In this document: piece after piece, positions 56,204-64,000 of the stretch
Layout of the letters: each line of letters starts with the position of its first letter
Numbering within the stretch: the first letter of the stretch is position 1
NCBI RefSeq assembly: GCF_947492645.1
Contig: NZ_CANLMZ010000010.1
Location: 186,001-250,000 of the forward strand
Reading direction: 5' to 3'
Length of the DNA: 64,000 nucleotides
From: an uncultured Pontibacter sp.
GTDB taxonomy: Bacteria; Bacteroidota; Bacteroidia; Cytophagales; Hymenobacteraceae
Translations under genes and position numbers: made by a program
Notes under the pieces: generated by a model
The model's input: only the letters and a program-made list of their open reading frames with translations
Database searches by the model: none
What the model was told of the DNA's origin: nothing

Positions 56204-56740
56204 TCATTTGCGCTCTTTAGCCAGCTTAATGGCATTGTATAAGGCAATTGCGTTCTGAGAGCCGATCAGCAAGGGATCGCGGTCATAAAAGTGCAGCTGC
56301 ACCCCCTCTCCTCCGGACACATTATAGGCTTTCCCTTTAGTGCCCCACCGAATGCCCCAGCCTCCGTAGTCACGAATGGCGTTGTAAGTTATCTTCTCAT
56401 AGTCGCGCACCAGGTGCAGAGGTATAGTAACAGGGCGCGCATGAAAAGGCCAAAAACGTACTTGCAGCTCTCCCTGCCTTACTTCTGTAGTCAGCTTCAT
56501 TTTGTAGAAAAACCAAGGCATCCCCACACCTATCAACGCGAAAAGTATAGCCAGCTGCACATCAGCTACAGGCCTGTTGCCAAACGCTCCGCCTAACAAC
56601 ACCTGGTAAATAAAGCCCGCCCAAAAAATTGCCGTTGTGCCAAGTATAACTACCCAAAGCCAGAATTGCTTAAACCGCTGTTGCTCTCTGTAAAGTATAA
56701 ATTGGCCTGCCATTTTCTTGACAAAGGATTTATTGGACAA
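56204..56740 (-). CDS. Two-helix membrane protein, DUF6141-like
   Basis: 178 residues. Two N-terminal membrane helices (FWLWVVILGTTAIFWAGFIY and VQLAILFALIGVGMPWFFY) are followed by a soluble PH-like beta domain (TEVRQGELQVRFWPFHARPV, then TIPLHLVRDYEKITYNAIRD and YGGWGIRWGTKGKAYNVSGG). The RDYGGWGIRW...AYNVSG block matches my recollection of DUF6141 proteins, unknown function. It is a single gene. Confidence 0.7.
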   Translation of the reverse strand: MSNKSFVKKMAGQFILYREQQRFKQFWLWVVILGTTAIFWAGFIYQVLLGGAFGNRPVADVQLAILFALIGVGMPWFFYKMKLTTEVRQGELQVRFWPFHARPVTIPLHLVRDYEKITYNAIRDYGGWGIRWGTKGKAYNVSGGEGVQLHFYDRDPLLIGSQNAIALYNAIKLAKERK

Positions 56741-56791
56741 AAGACAAAGGACTTATAAGTTAAGGAAAAATCAACATCTTAAATAAAGAAA

Positions 56792-56820
56792 GCCGCCTGC
56801 AGATTAGTTTTGCAGGCGGC
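56792..56820 (-). terminator. Terminator for the cystathionine gamma-synthase gene
   Basis: GCCGCCTGCA / TGCAGGCGGC stem (56792-56801 with 56811-56820), followed on the minus strand by a T-rich run. Confidence 0.7.
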
Positions 56821-56867
56821 CTCTATTAGTGCAATCTTTTGTCAAATAGTCCTTTGTCAAAGAAAGA

Positions 56868-58007
56868 CTATCCTATCGCAGACTCCAGGTCAGCAATAAG
56901 GTCATCTGCGTCTTCTACGCCAACACTCAACCTGATAAGCGAATCGCTTAAGCCGCCTTTCATACGCTCTTCACGTGGAATGCTGGCATGCGTCATACTA
57001 GCTGGATGGCCGCACAGCGACTCAACACCTCCCAAAGATTCTGCTAACGCAAAAAGCTTCAGGTTTTCTAATACCTTTGTTGCATCCTCTACCTTATCAC
57101 CTTTCAGCACAAACGACAGCATGCCTCCAAAATCGCGCATCTGCTCTTTGGCAACGCTGTGGTTCGGGTGGTCTTCAAAACCTGGCCAGTATACTTTCTC
57201 TACTTTCGGATGGTTTTTCAGGAATTCTGCAACTTTTCGTCCGTTCTGGCTATGGCGTTCCATGCGCAGGTGCAGCGTTTTTATGCCCCGCAACACCAAA
57301 AAGCAGTCCTGGGGGCCAGGGGTGCCACCGCAGGCATTCTGTATAAAGGCAAGGCGATCATGCAGTTCATCATCCTTCACAATAACGGCACCCATAACCA
57401 CGTCAGAGTGGCCTCCCATATACTTTGTAAGCGAGTGCATCACAATATCAGCACCCAGGTCAATAGGAGTTTGCAGGTATGGTGTTGCAAAGGTATTGTC
57501 GGCTACCAGCAGCAGGTTGTGCTTTTTAGTGATAGCTGCGCAGCCTTTGATATCAATGATGTTCAGCAGCGGGTTAGTTGGCGTTTCTACCCAAATCATT
57601 TTGGTGTTCTCGTTTACCAGCGCCTCCACCTTGCTCAGGTCCTGCATGTTGGTAAAGTGGAACTTGATGCCGTAGTTCTGGAAAATCTTGGTAAAAATAC
57701 GGTAGCTGCCGCCATACAAGTCGTTTGTAGAAATAACCTCATCGCCTGGGCTTAGCAGTTTGATGATGGCATCAATGGCTGCCATACCAGAAGCAAAGCA
57801 AAGGCCATGCTTGCCGTTTTCCAGGGCAGCCAGCGCATTTTGTAACTGCGTGCGGGTTGGGTTATGCGTACGCGAGTATTCGTAGCCTTTATGGTCGCCT
57901 GGCGATCGCTGCACGTAAGTTGATGTCTGGTAAATTGGCGTCATGATGGCGCCTGTTGTTGGGTCTGGCTCTACGCCAGCGTGTATCGCTTTTGTTCCGA
58001 ATTTCAT
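56868..58007 (-). CDS. metB: Cystathionine gamma-synthase/lyase-type PLP enzyme
   Basis: 379 residues from the ATG at 58007 (MKFGTKAIHAGVEPD); a frame extension to 58046 adds a His-rich stretch that is not family-like. PLP lysine region MHSLTKYMGGHSDVVMGAVI near residue 198, N-terminal TPIYQTSTYVQRSPGDHKGY, EYSRTHNPTRTQLQ, WVETPTNPLLNIIDI and C-terminal LAESLGGVESLCGHPASMTH. The enzyme belongs to trans-sulfuration or cysteine/methionine metabolism. Synthase and lyase cannot be told apart by eye, so the symbol is tentative. Confidence 0.88.
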   Translation of the reverse strand: MKFGTKAIHAGVEPDPTTGAIMTPIYQTSTYVQRSPGDHKGYEYSRTHNPTRTQLQNALAALENGKHGLCFASGMAAIDAIIKLLSPGDEVISTNDLYGGSYRIFTKIFQNYGIKFHFTNMQDLSKVEALVNENTKMIWVETPTNPLLNIIDIKGCAAITKKHNLLLVADNTFATPYLQTPIDLGADIVMHSLTKYMGGHSDVVMGAVIVKDDELHDRLAFIQNACGGTPGPQDCFLVLRGIKTLHLRMERHSQNGRKVAEFLKNHPKVEKVYWPGFEDHPNHSVAKEQMRDFGGMLSFVLKGDKVEDATKVLENLKLFALAESLGGVESLCGHPASMTHASIPREERMKGGLSDSLIRLSVGVEDADDLIADLESAIG

Positions 58008-58183
58008 ATTCAAAGTATGTTTTATAGAATGATCGGTATGCTGCAAGTTATAAAAATTAAGGAAGAAGAAAGCACAGGCATTTATACTTAGCCCCCGCCC
58101 CGACAGAAAGCACTTTTAAAGCCGCAAAAATCTTTTGTCCTTTGTATTTCGTCTATTGCTAAGTATAAACTAAAAATTACTGC

Positions 58184-58903
58184 ATGAAGTTACTCCCCCT
58201 GCTGCGCAATCTTGTACGTGAAAATGCCTCAACGTTTGTATCGATGTTGCTTTTGGTGGTGGTGCCTGTGGTAGTAAGCTCTACGCTGGCGTTTATACTT
58301 TACCAGTACCAGGACTTTTTGCGTGAGCTTAGCTGGCTGCAGATGCTGCTGTACTTTGCTGTAATATCGGTAACAATGGCACTTGCCTTAACTCCAACTA
58401 CCTTTGTGGCCTTGGTCAGCGGCTTTTACCTGGGTTGGAACGGCTTTGCAGGTATTGTGGTATCGTATGGCATTGCAGCGCTGGTTGGCTACGGCCTTGC
58501 CCAGTTAATAGATCATGGCAAAATGATGAGTTTCCTGAACCGCTTTGAAAAAGCCCGCAATCTGATGCAGGAACTGCGCAACCAAAGCTGGAGCCTGATC
58601 TTTTTAACGCGTATTTCGCCGGTGCTTCCCTTTGCTTTGATGAACTTTGTGCTCTCGCTGCTGCAGGTAAACAAGAAAAAATTCTTCCTGGCAAGTATAG
58701 TTGGCATGCTGCCACGCACCCTTTTCTTTTTTTGGATAGGCACGCAGGCAAACGATATCATAAAATTATTGCAAGACCCTGACAGCGGCACCGGTGGGCA
58801 TATACTCTTAATCTCGCTGATAGTCATTTCGATAGGCGGCTTATACTTCGTTTTTGACCGCGCCCTGAAGAAAGCATTGAAGAACGCTAGCGCTAAAAAT
58901 TAA
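58184..58903 (+). CDS. TVP38/TMEM64 (VTT domain) membrane protein
   Basis: 239 residues with about six helices. The VTT/DedA-like core has LTPTTFVALVSGFYLGWNGF and IAALVGYGLAQLIDHG, then LIFLTRISPVLPFALMNFVL and ASIVGMLPRTLFFFWIGT. Related DedA/VTT proteins are linked to lipid scrambling or transport of undecaprenyl phosphate; this member's role is unknown. The tRNA-Arg gene follows on the same strand. Confidence 0.9.
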   Translation: MKLLPLLRNLVRENASTFVSMLLLVVVPVVVSSTLAFILYQYQDFLRELSWLQMLLYFAVISVTMALALTPTTFVALVSGFYLGWNGFAGIVVSYGIAALVGYGLAQLIDHGKMMSFLNRFEKARNLMQELRNQSWSLIFLTRISPVLPFALMNFVLSLLQVNKKKFFLASIVGMLPRTLFFFWIGTQANDIIKLLQDPDSGTGGHILLISLIVISIGGLYFVFDRALKKALKNASAKN

Positions 58904-58922
58904 AAAAATGTGCAATCAGGAC

Positions 58923-58953
58923 TTGCGCTGTAAGAAAAAATGCCTTTACTTTG
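58923..58953 (+). promoter_or_regulatory. Promoter of tRNA-Arg
   Basis: TTG (58923-58925) and TTACTTTG (58946-58953), spaced 20 bases: close to TAnnTTTG with one mismatch. tRNA start is 21 bases after the -7 box. Confidence 0.5.
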
Positions 58954-58973
58954 CACTCACAATCACGGTAAAA

Positions 58974-59047
58974 GGTCACGTAGCTCAACTGGATAGAGCA
59001 TCTGACTACGAATCAGAAGGTTAGGGGTTCGACTCCCTTCGCGACCA
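58974..59047 (+). tRNA. tRNA-Arg (anticodon ACG)
   Basis: The cloverleaf fits: acceptor GGTCACG/CGCGACC with one A-C mismatch at pair 5-68, D arm TAGCTCAACTGGATAGAGC, anticodon stem TCTGA/TCAGA with loop CTACGAA (anticodon ACG, read as ICG for CGU/CGC/CGA), short variable loop and T arm AGGGG/CCCTT with loop TTCGACT. Discriminator A; CCA is not encoded. A terminator follows at 59050. Confidence 0.93.
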
Positions 59048-59049
59048 CG

Positions 59050-59082
59050 AAAAGCCTCTTAGAGAAATCTGAGAGGCTTTTT
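59050..59082 (+). terminator. Terminator after tRNA-Arg
   Basis: AAAAGCCTCT / AGAGGCTTTT stem (59050-59059 with 59072-59081) and T-run, directly after the tRNA. Confidence 0.85.
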
Positions 59083-59096
59083 TAGGCTTTATGCTA

Positions 59097-59139
59097 AACT
59101 AAAAAGGGCCGGAGCACAAGCCCCCGACCCTTTTTAGTT
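59097..59139 (-). terminator. Terminator for the leftward membrane protein gene
   Basis: Arms 59097-59112 and 59124-59139 pair with one mismatch (AACTAAAAAGGGCCGG with CCGACCCTTTTTAGTT). It sits after the 59186-59677 gene on the minus strand. Confidence 0.75.
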
Positions 59140-59185
59140 TAGTTGTGTAAAGCTACTTAGACCTCTACAACGGTTTAGAACTTAG

Positions 59186-59677
59186 CTAAGCCACCTGTTT
59201 ATTAGCATTATTCTTTAGCGCTTCGCTTATAATAGCACTCCATTTGGTTGCCAGCTGCAGTTCACCACCTAAAAGCATGTTATCTTCTTTCTGATAAAAC
59301 ACCAGCAACTGCGGCTTTGCAGCACGAAATGACAACCGTAGAGCAATCAGGTCAATAATTTTATTGTCGTTAACCTCTCTGCTATCTTTCACTAGTTCGC
59401 AGCTTTTTACATCGGCTAAGTCAAGCAGCAAGACCTGCTCCTTATCTGCTTGCTTGCAAAAGTAAAAGAGTTTATGCTGCTTTTCATCAAGCCCAAGGGC
59501 AAAGCGCTGGTTCCAGAAATCATACTTTGTGAGGCTTAACTCTTGCTGCCCGGCTAAAGCAAGAAACTCTTGCATTGCCTTGCCTGCTACTTGCTTTTGC
59601 TTTCTGGAGATATACATGATAGGCACTATAAATAATGCCAGGGAAATTAAGCCGATAATTATTGTTACGAAATCCAT
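59186..59677 (-). CDS. Single-pass membrane protein, unknown function
   Basis: 163 residues from the ATG at 59677 (MDFVTIIIGLISLALFIVPI); the frame extends to 59707 but the N-terminal helix then has no good start. One N-terminal helix is followed by a soluble domain (YDFWNQRFALGLDEKQHKLF, then YFCKQADKEQVLLLDLADVK, ALRLSFRAAKPQLLVFYQKE, NMLLGGELQLATKWSAIISE) with a PH-like beta pattern. No family recognised. Confidence 0.6.
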   Translation of the reverse strand: MDFVTIIIGLISLALFIVPIMYISRKQKQVAGKAMQEFLALAGQQELSLTKYDFWNQRFALGLDEKQHKLFYFCKQADKEQVLLLDLADVKSCELVKDSREVNDNKIIDLIALRLSFRAAKPQLLVFYQKEDNMLLGGELQLATKWSAIISEALKNNANKQVA

Positions 59678-59799
59678 TTTATATATTTTAAAGTAAATGC
59701 AAAACATACTGCGCTACCCAACACACGCTACACGTTGCTGAACGGCACAACCTTATTTGGCTAAGCAAATCCTAGCCTGAAACAAATACATTAAATGGA

Positions 59800-60171
59800 T
59801 TACCAGAAATAGTGAAACGGGAAGATAAGGTCGCCGCTTGTCAAGCTGCGATGAATATCTTTTGAGAATAAAATGTAAAGCGTCGCAATGGATTGCAACT
59901 TTAGCTCATGAGCATGAAGATATGCAAATAAACTGTTTGATTGGCTTTTGGAGGGTGGGGCCGGGGAATTATTCTGTACAATTAGATTCTCTTCTGCGCG
60001 CTGAAGCCCCGGGGGGGTGTGAAACTTATCTCCTGACAAGCTTTCCGGTGAATGCTTAGCCTTTACCTCCTTAACAGCAGCAAATACTTTTGCATCACTA
60101 CCCTCACTTGTGCCAGCGCAGGCAAACACAAGCGAGAAGAGCAGGAATAGGTATTTGATTAAGTTACTCAC
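59800..60171 (-). CDS. Small secreted/lipid-anchored protein with a G7 tract, unknown function
   Basis: 123 residues with an N-terminal signal (LIKYLFLLFSLVFACAGTSE); Cys18 could be a lipid site. The C-terminal part LFAYLHAHELKLQSIATLYI, then LFSKDIHRSLTSGDLIFPFH looks conserved in style but I do not recognise a family. The plus strand shows a run of seven G (60011-60017) after CCCC, inside the codons for HTPPGL. A slip there would shift the frame. Confidence 0.5.
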   Translation of the reverse strand: MSNLIKYLFLLFSLVFACAGTSEGSDAKVFAAVKEVKAKHSPESLSGDKFHTPPGLQRAEENLIVQNNSPAPPSKSQSNSLFAYLHAHELKLQSIATLYILFSKDIHRSLTSGDLIFPFHYFW

Positions 60172-60275
60172 AATGCAAAGCTACATGTATAACAATGCAA
60201 AATAGCCTTGTAGCCCTAAATTATTTTTGGAGCCATACTTTACAAAGTACTAGCTTAATGCTATATACAAAGTAA

Positions 60276-60320
60276 AAAGCCAGGCACTACCCTACTAGTA
60301 ATAGGTTGATGCCTGGCTTT
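60276..60320 (-). terminator. Terminator for the 111-residue protein gene
   Basis: AAAGCCAGGCA (60276-60286) pairs with TGCCTGGCTTT (60310-60320), with A-run on the left giving a T-run on the minus strand. Confidence 0.78.
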
Positions 60321-60342
60321 AAACTTTGTAACCTTCCTGAGG

Positions 60343-60678
60343 TCAGGCTACTTTATTTTGAGATGTGTATAGTTGGTTTCTGAAATTCTCAAGCGCAAGC
60401 ATCTCATTTTGTCTAACGCTGTACTTTTCATGGTCGCCATAAAGCTCCTCCCAATCCTCAAACACCTTCCATACTTCTGCCTTGTTGTATGCTGCACCCT
60501 CTTTTCTTGTTAAAGCACGCGTATGAAAAGGTTCAAGAAGTATGTCCTCTTCCCACATGGGCACCTTAACAGTATGGCTTTTACTGTTTAGCACCTCAAT
60601 TATCTCTGCACTTCTTCCTTCGCGTGCGGCCAGGTAATAGTACCTTACAAAGGCCTTGATGTTCTGTGGGTGAGACAT
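60343..60678 (-). CDS. Small soluble protein, unknown function
   Basis: 111 residues, charged and likely helical (NIKAFVRYYYLAAREGRSAE, IIEVLNSKSHTVKVPMWEED, ILLEPFHTRALTRKEGAAYN, KAEVWKVFEDWEELYGDHEK). No signal or membrane segment. No family recognised. It has its own hairpin terminator, and its upstream region is shared with the divergent bacilliredoxin gene. Confidence 0.6.
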   Translation of the reverse strand: MSHPQNIKAFVRYYYLAAREGRSAEIIEVLNSKSHTVKVPMWEEDILLEPFHTRALTRKEGAAYNKAEVWKVFEDWEELYGDHEKYSVRQNEMLALENFRNQLYTSQNKVA

Positions 60679-60872
60679 TAGAATTAACTTAAGTATTCTG
60701 TTAAGGGTTTTCTGTAATTCGCTATACTTAACAGGTTATCTGAAGTTGTGGCTAAAGTATAGATTCACAATACATTACAAATTAATATTCATATCCTTTT
60801 GTTTTAAGCTGCTCCTAACTAAATTTACCTGGCTTGTACCCTCACTAACAACTATAATTAGTTATTATTTGT

Positions 60873-60880
60873 TAATTTTG
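60873..60880 (+). promoter_or_regulatory. -7 element of the bacilliredoxin gene
   Basis: TAATTTTG matches TAnnTTTG 35 bases before the ATG. No clear -33 element. Confidence 0.5.
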
Positions 60881-60915
60881 CAGCATATTGTTAGTTACTT
60901 AAAATATTGAATAGT

Positions 60916-61335
60916 ATGGGAATGTATCCTGAATATATGGTTGCTCCAATTCGTGAAGATTTAACTTCATCTGGCTTTGAGCAATTGATGACACCTGAAG
61001 AAGTAGAGCAAGCGCTGAAAACTGAAGGTACTGTATTGTTAGCTGTTAACTCTGTTTGCGGTTGCGCAGCCTCTAAAGCACGCCCTGCCCTTAAAATGGC
61101 TGTAGCTGCCGGCGATAAAACACCAACAAAACTTGTAACTGTATTTGCTGGCATGGAGCAGGACGCAGTAGCTAAAGCACGTGAGCACATGCTGCCTTAC
61201 CCTCCATCATCACCGTCAATCGCATTATTTAAAGATGGCGAGCTGGTGCACATGATAGAGCGTTACCACATTGAGGGCAATGAACTGCACCGCATTGTAG
61301 ATAATCTTAAAGGCGCTTTTGAAGCTTACTGCTAA
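60916..61335 (+). CDS. Bacilliredoxin (BrxA/BrxB, YphP/YqiW family)
   Basis: 139 residues from the ATG at 60916 (a TTG at 60907 is also in frame). Thioredoxin-like fold with the redox motif CGC in NSVCGCAASKARPALKMA. The start MYPEYMVAPIREDLTSSGFE and C-terminal YPPSSPSIALFKDGELVHMI, then ERYHIEGNELHRIVDNLKGA are typical of the family. In Bacillus these remove bacillithiol from proteins; whether bacillithiol exists here is not shown by the window. Confidence 0.95.
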   Translation: MGMYPEYMVAPIREDLTSSGFEQLMTPEEVEQALKTEGTVLLAVNSVCGCAASKARPALKMAVAAGDKTPTKLVTVFAGMEQDAVAKAREHMLPYPPSSPSIALFKDGELVHMIERYHIEGNELHRIVDNLKGAFEAYC

Positions 61336-61354
61336 CCAAAAGTAGATCTAAAGT

Positions 61355-61399
61355 AAAAGGGCAGCGGCCGGTATGTAATGTACCGGCCGCTGCCCTTTT
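61355..61399. terminator. Bidirectional terminator between bacilliredoxin and purD
   Basis: Perfect 19-bp stem (61355-61373 with 61381-61399), loop TGTAATG, A- and T-runs at the base. Serves two convergent genes. Confidence 0.92.
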
Positions 61400-61418
61400 A
61401 AACGTTTTATACTTTTAC

Positions 61419-62708
61419 CTATACATGCATGCCCTTTAAATCTAGGCCGATATCGCGGCGGTAGTTACGGTCTTGCCAGGTAATGGCCTCTGCGGCGGCG
61501 TTAGCCTTTGCAAGTGCTTCTTCCATGGTATCGCCAAGGGCAGTAACAGCTATTACGCGGCCACCGTTGCTTACCATTTTATCGCCCACCATTTTAGTGC
61601 CTGCATGAAAAACAAGTACATCCTGCGGCACATTCTCTATGCCTGAAATCTCTTTTCCTTTCTCAAAGCCTTCAGGGTAACCTCCCGACACTAAGAATAC
61701 TGTTGTAGCCACTCTTGGGTCAATCTCTAATTTATACGCTCCCAAGGTATGATCGTGGAGCGCCTTAAACATTTCGAACAAGTCAGATTTTATGCGCGGA
61801 AGTATAGCTTCTGTCTCCGGGTCTCCAAGGCGCACATTGTACTCAATTACATAAGGGTCTCCATTTACATTCATCAACCCGATAAACAGGAATCCGGAAT
61901 AGTCCATATTATCCTGCTGCATGCCTTTAAGCGTTGGCTCAATTACACGCTCCTTCACTTTTGCCATAAAGGCATCATCAACAAATGGCACCGGCGAAAT
62001 GGCGCCCATACCGCCTGTATTCAGGCCTGTGTCGCCTTCGCCTATCCGCTTGTAATCTTTTGCCTCCGGCAGCAGCACATACTCTTTACCATCAGTAAGT
62101 ATGAAAACTGATACCTCTATACCTTGCAAATACTCTTCGATTACAACTTTGCTGCTGGCATTACCAAAACGCTTGTTGCGTAGCATGGCATCTAAAGCAT
62201 CATAAGCTTCGTCGTAATCCTGGGCAATAATTACGCCTTTACCAGCCGCCAAGCCATCTGCCTTAAGTACAGCAGGATAACTGTGGTTTTTCAGGTACTC
62301 GCAGGCTTTGGTAAAAGTCTCCTCTGTGAAGGTTTGATAGCGCGCTGTAGGGATATTGTACCTCTGGAAAAAAGCCTTGCAAAAATCTTTGCTCCCTTCA
62401 AGCATAGCTCCTGCTTTTTTCGGCCCTACAACCAGGATGTGCTTCAGGTATTCTTTTTCCTGGAAATAATCGTGCATCCCCTCCACCAGGGAGTTCTCCG
62501 GGCCTATCACCACCATCATGATGTTAAAGTCTGTGGCAAACTTGGCTACTTCTTCAAAGTCATGTATGTTGATGTCAGCGTTTGTATGAAACTCAGAAGT
62601 TCCGGCATTGCCGGGTGCCACAAAAATCTGGTCGCAATACTCGCTTTGGCTTAGTTTCCAGGCAATGGCGTGTTCTCTGGCCCCGGATCCGATAATTAGT
62701 ACATTCAT
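61419..62708 (-). CDS. purD: Phosphoribosylamine--glycine ligase (GARS)
   Basis: Second step of purine synthesis: joins glycine to 5-phosphoribosylamine with ATP. The ATP-grasp layout is clear: N-terminal MNVLIIGSGAREHAIAWKLS, then APGNAGTSEF, MMVVIGPENSLVEGM, YPAVLKADGLAAGKGVIIAQ, EEYLQGIEVSVFILTDGKEY, GDTGLNTGGMGAISPVPFVD and NVRLGDPETEAILPRIKSDL. 429 residues is normal. It stands alone here, not with other pur genes. Confidence 0.97.
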   Translation of the reverse strand: MNVLIIGSGAREHAIAWKLSQSEYCDQIFVAPGNAGTSEFHTNADINIHDFEEVAKFATDFNIMMVVIGPENSLVEGMHDYFQEKEYLKHILVVGPKKAGAMLEGSKDFCKAFFQRYNIPTARYQTFTEETFTKACEYLKNHSYPAVLKADGLAAGKGVIIAQDYDEAYDALDAMLRNKRFGNASSKVVIEEYLQGIEVSVFILTDGKEYVLLPEAKDYKRIGEGDTGLNTGGMGAISPVPFVDDAFMAKVKERVIEPTLKGMQQDNMDYSGFLFIGLMNVNGDPYVIEYNVRLGDPETEAILPRIKSDLFEMFKALHDHTLGAYKLEIDPRVATTVFLVSGGYPEGFEKGKEISGIENVPQDVLVFHAGTKMVGDKMVSNGGRVIAVTALGDTMEEALAKANAAAEAITWQDRNYRRDIGLDLKGMHV

Positions 62709-62844
62709 AGTTTGGTTGCTAATTGCTGATTGTTGATACCTGTACTCAGCGTTGCTAAAAGTACCGCTGCGAAGTTATAAATTTATACTTGCCGGCGCAG
62801 CACATTCCGCAGTTTTATACTTTGTTGATCTACATCTTCTTTAA

Positions 62845-62884
62845 AACAAAAAGACCGCTGCTTAATCACAACGGTCTTTTTGTT
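62845..62884 (-). terminator. Terminator for recQ
   Basis: AACAAAAAGACCG (62845-62857) pairs with CGGTCTTTTTGTT (62872-62884) just after the recQ stop on the minus strand. Confidence 0.82.
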
Positions 62885-62911
62885 CTTCGTCATACTTTCA
62901 TCACAAACCGA

Positions 62912-64000
62912 TTAGTTCGCGTACTCAGACAGGAACTTGATGCGCATCAGGCGAAGATCCTCTTCTGAGAAATCGTCGGTGCCAAGCTCTTTTACTGCCT
63001 CGCTGATATTATCAGTACTGGCATTCATAAAGTAGTCATAAATATCGTCCTGGCGTTCCTGATCAAGTATATTATTGATATAGTAGTTCAGGTTAAGTTT
63101 TGTACCGGAGTAGCAGATGTGCTCGATTTCCTCTATCAGCTCCTGCATTGTCAGGTCCTTAGAAGCTGCAATCTCTTCCAGGTCTACCTTCTTGTCAATC
63201 TGCTGAATAATGTAGATCTTGATCTTCGACTTGTTAACTGTTGTTTTAACTACCACGTCGGCAGCTGTTACAATGTCGTTTTCCTCTACATACTTCGTGA
63301 TCAGGTCCAGGAACGGCTTACCGAACTTCTGCACCTTGCCCATACCCACACCACCTACGTGCGCCAGGTCTTCTTTGGTAGTCGGGTAAACAGTTGCCAT
63401 CTCCTTTAAAGATGGATCCTGGAACAAGACGTACGGCGGCAGGTTTTTCTCCTTCGCCATTTTCTTGCGCAACGTCTTCAGCAGGTCAAACAACACTTCA
63501 TCGTGTCCGGCAGATGCCTGCGTCTCTTCCTTCTCCTCGTCTTCTTTTACCTCCTGCTCGTAATTATGGTCTTTTGTAAGCTGTATACTTTGCGGTTTGG
63601 CTATAAAGTCTAATCCTTTCTGCGTCAGCTTTACCACCCCAAAGTTTTCTATGTCTTTTTCAAGATATTCAGATAGAAGGACTTGGCGGATAACAGAGCT
63701 CCAGAACTGCACATCGTGGTCTTTGCCTTTAGCAAAAACATCGAGTTTATCGTGGTCGTAGCTGGTTACATACTGGTTACGCAAACCTGTAAGCACGGCT
63801 GTAATGTGCTCTATGCTAAAACGCTCTCCTGTTTGCTGTACTGCCATTAATGCCAGCTGTGCCTCTTCCTTCGCCTCAAAACGCTCTTTAGGGTGCAGGC
63901 AGTTATCGCAAAAACCACAATCTTTTTCGTAAGCCTCGCCAAAGTAGTGCAACAGTTGCTTACGGCGGCATACTGCAGAGTCGGCATATGAGGCCATTTC
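62912..64000 (-). CDS. recQ: ATP-dependent DNA helicase RecQ, C-terminal part (cut by window edge)
   Basis: About 362 residues of the C-terminal half; the frame stays open to the window end, so the helicase motor lies outside. Seen in order: RecQ zinc-binding segment with four Cys (CRRKQLLHYFGEAYEKDCGF, then CDNC), the winged-helix RQC domain (RFSIEHITAVLTGLRNQYVT, WSSVIRQVLLSEYLEKDIEN), a Glu/Lys-rich linker, the HRDC domain (FDLLKTLRKKMAKEKNLPPY, VYPTTKEDLAHVGGVGMGKV) and an extra C-terminal helical domain (EEIAASKDLTMQELIEEIEH). It unwinds DNA at stalled forks and during recombination. Confidence 0.94.
   Translation of the reverse strand, partial: EMASYADSAVCRRKQLLHYFGEAYEKDCGFCDNCLHPKERFEAKEEAQLALMAVQQTGERFSIEHITAVLTGLRNQYVTSYDHDKLDVFAKGKDHDVQFWSSVIRQVLLSEYLEKDIENFGVVKLTQKGLDFIAKPQSIQLTKDHNYEQEVKEDEEKEETQASAGHDEVLFDLLKTLRKKMAKEKNLPPYVLFQDPSLKEMATVYPTTKEDLAHVGGVGMGKVQKFGKPFLDLITKYVEENDIVTAADVVVKTTVNKSKIKIYIIQQIDKKVDLEEIAASKDLTMQELIEEIEHICYSGTKLNLNYYINNILDQERQDDIYDYFMNASTDNISEAVKELGTDDFSEEDLRLMRIKFLSEYAN

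Noticed and set aside
56839..57675. 278-codon plus-strand open frame opposite the cystathionine gamma-synthase gene
   Set aside because: Ser/Pro-rich translation without any motif, fully antisense to a clear PLP enzyme; a by-product of its codon use.

Overview
The window looks like a chromosome segment of a Bacteroidota bacterium of the order Cytophagales, most likely Hymenobacteraceae (Pontibacter-like). The signs are promoters of the Bacteroidota type (TAnnTTTG at -7 with TTG/TTTG about 19-21 bases upstream), a Bacteroidota-type LptD, a Rho factor with a long Asn/Arg/Asp-rich insertion, OmpA proteins with thrombospondin type 3 repeats, and many families typical of this phylum. The genus is inferred from gene style, not from a marker gene. 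Both edges cut genes: lptD on the left and recQ on the right.

Layout: 1-3.5 kb holds the lptD end, panB and an RluA-type pseudouridine synthase. 3.7-7.1 kb holds a fatty acid desaturase and the classical rpsP-rimM-trmD-rplS ribosomal/tRNA methylation block. 7.2-13.4 kb has a lipoprotein built like a pyrophosphatase but lacking the catalytic aspartates, a coiled-coil secreted protein, coupled queD-folE, a TIGR01777 epimerase and a class A penicillin-binding protein. 13.5-16.4 kb is a small run of an unknown protein, a methyltransferase, a UbiA prenyltransferase and a membrane protein. 16.5-24.5 kb holds rho, serS, an ECF sigma factor with a membrane partner, a heptosyltransferase-like GT9 and a PolX-family protein whose polymerase aspartates are replaced. 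24.6-26.4 kb has a lipoprotein, four tandem tiny two-helix membrane proteins and an EVE-domain protein. 26.5-37.9 kb holds a secreted unknown, pyrR-pyrB, a small hydrolase, an OmpA/TSP3 porin-like protein, aminopeptidase P, a second GT9, a lipoprotein, an M16 peptidase and an O-methyltransferase. 38.2-49.8 kb holds a MltD-like transglycosylase with four LysM domains, an MFS exporter, an MscS channel, dnaE, an S41 peptidase and trxA. 49.9-64 kb holds a DUF421 protein, several unknown envelope proteins, isoaspartyl peptidase, an OmpA lipoprotein, a cystathionine gamma-synthase-type enzyme, a VTT membrane protein, tRNA-Arg(ACG), three small unknown proteins, bacilliredoxin, purD and recQ.

Most of the window is core metabolism and envelope biogenesis. 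There is no prophage, insertion sequence, CRISPR array or recognisable defence island.

The most unusual signal is not a gene. The heptamer AAGTATA/TATACTT recurs about 150 times by eye count in 64 kb, in both orientations and inside and between genes, against about 8 expected by chance. It often flanks terminator hairpins as inverted pairs. Other leads are the four-gene two-helix membrane protein array, the apparently polymerase-dead PolX, and the pyrophosphatase-like lipoprotein without its aspartates.
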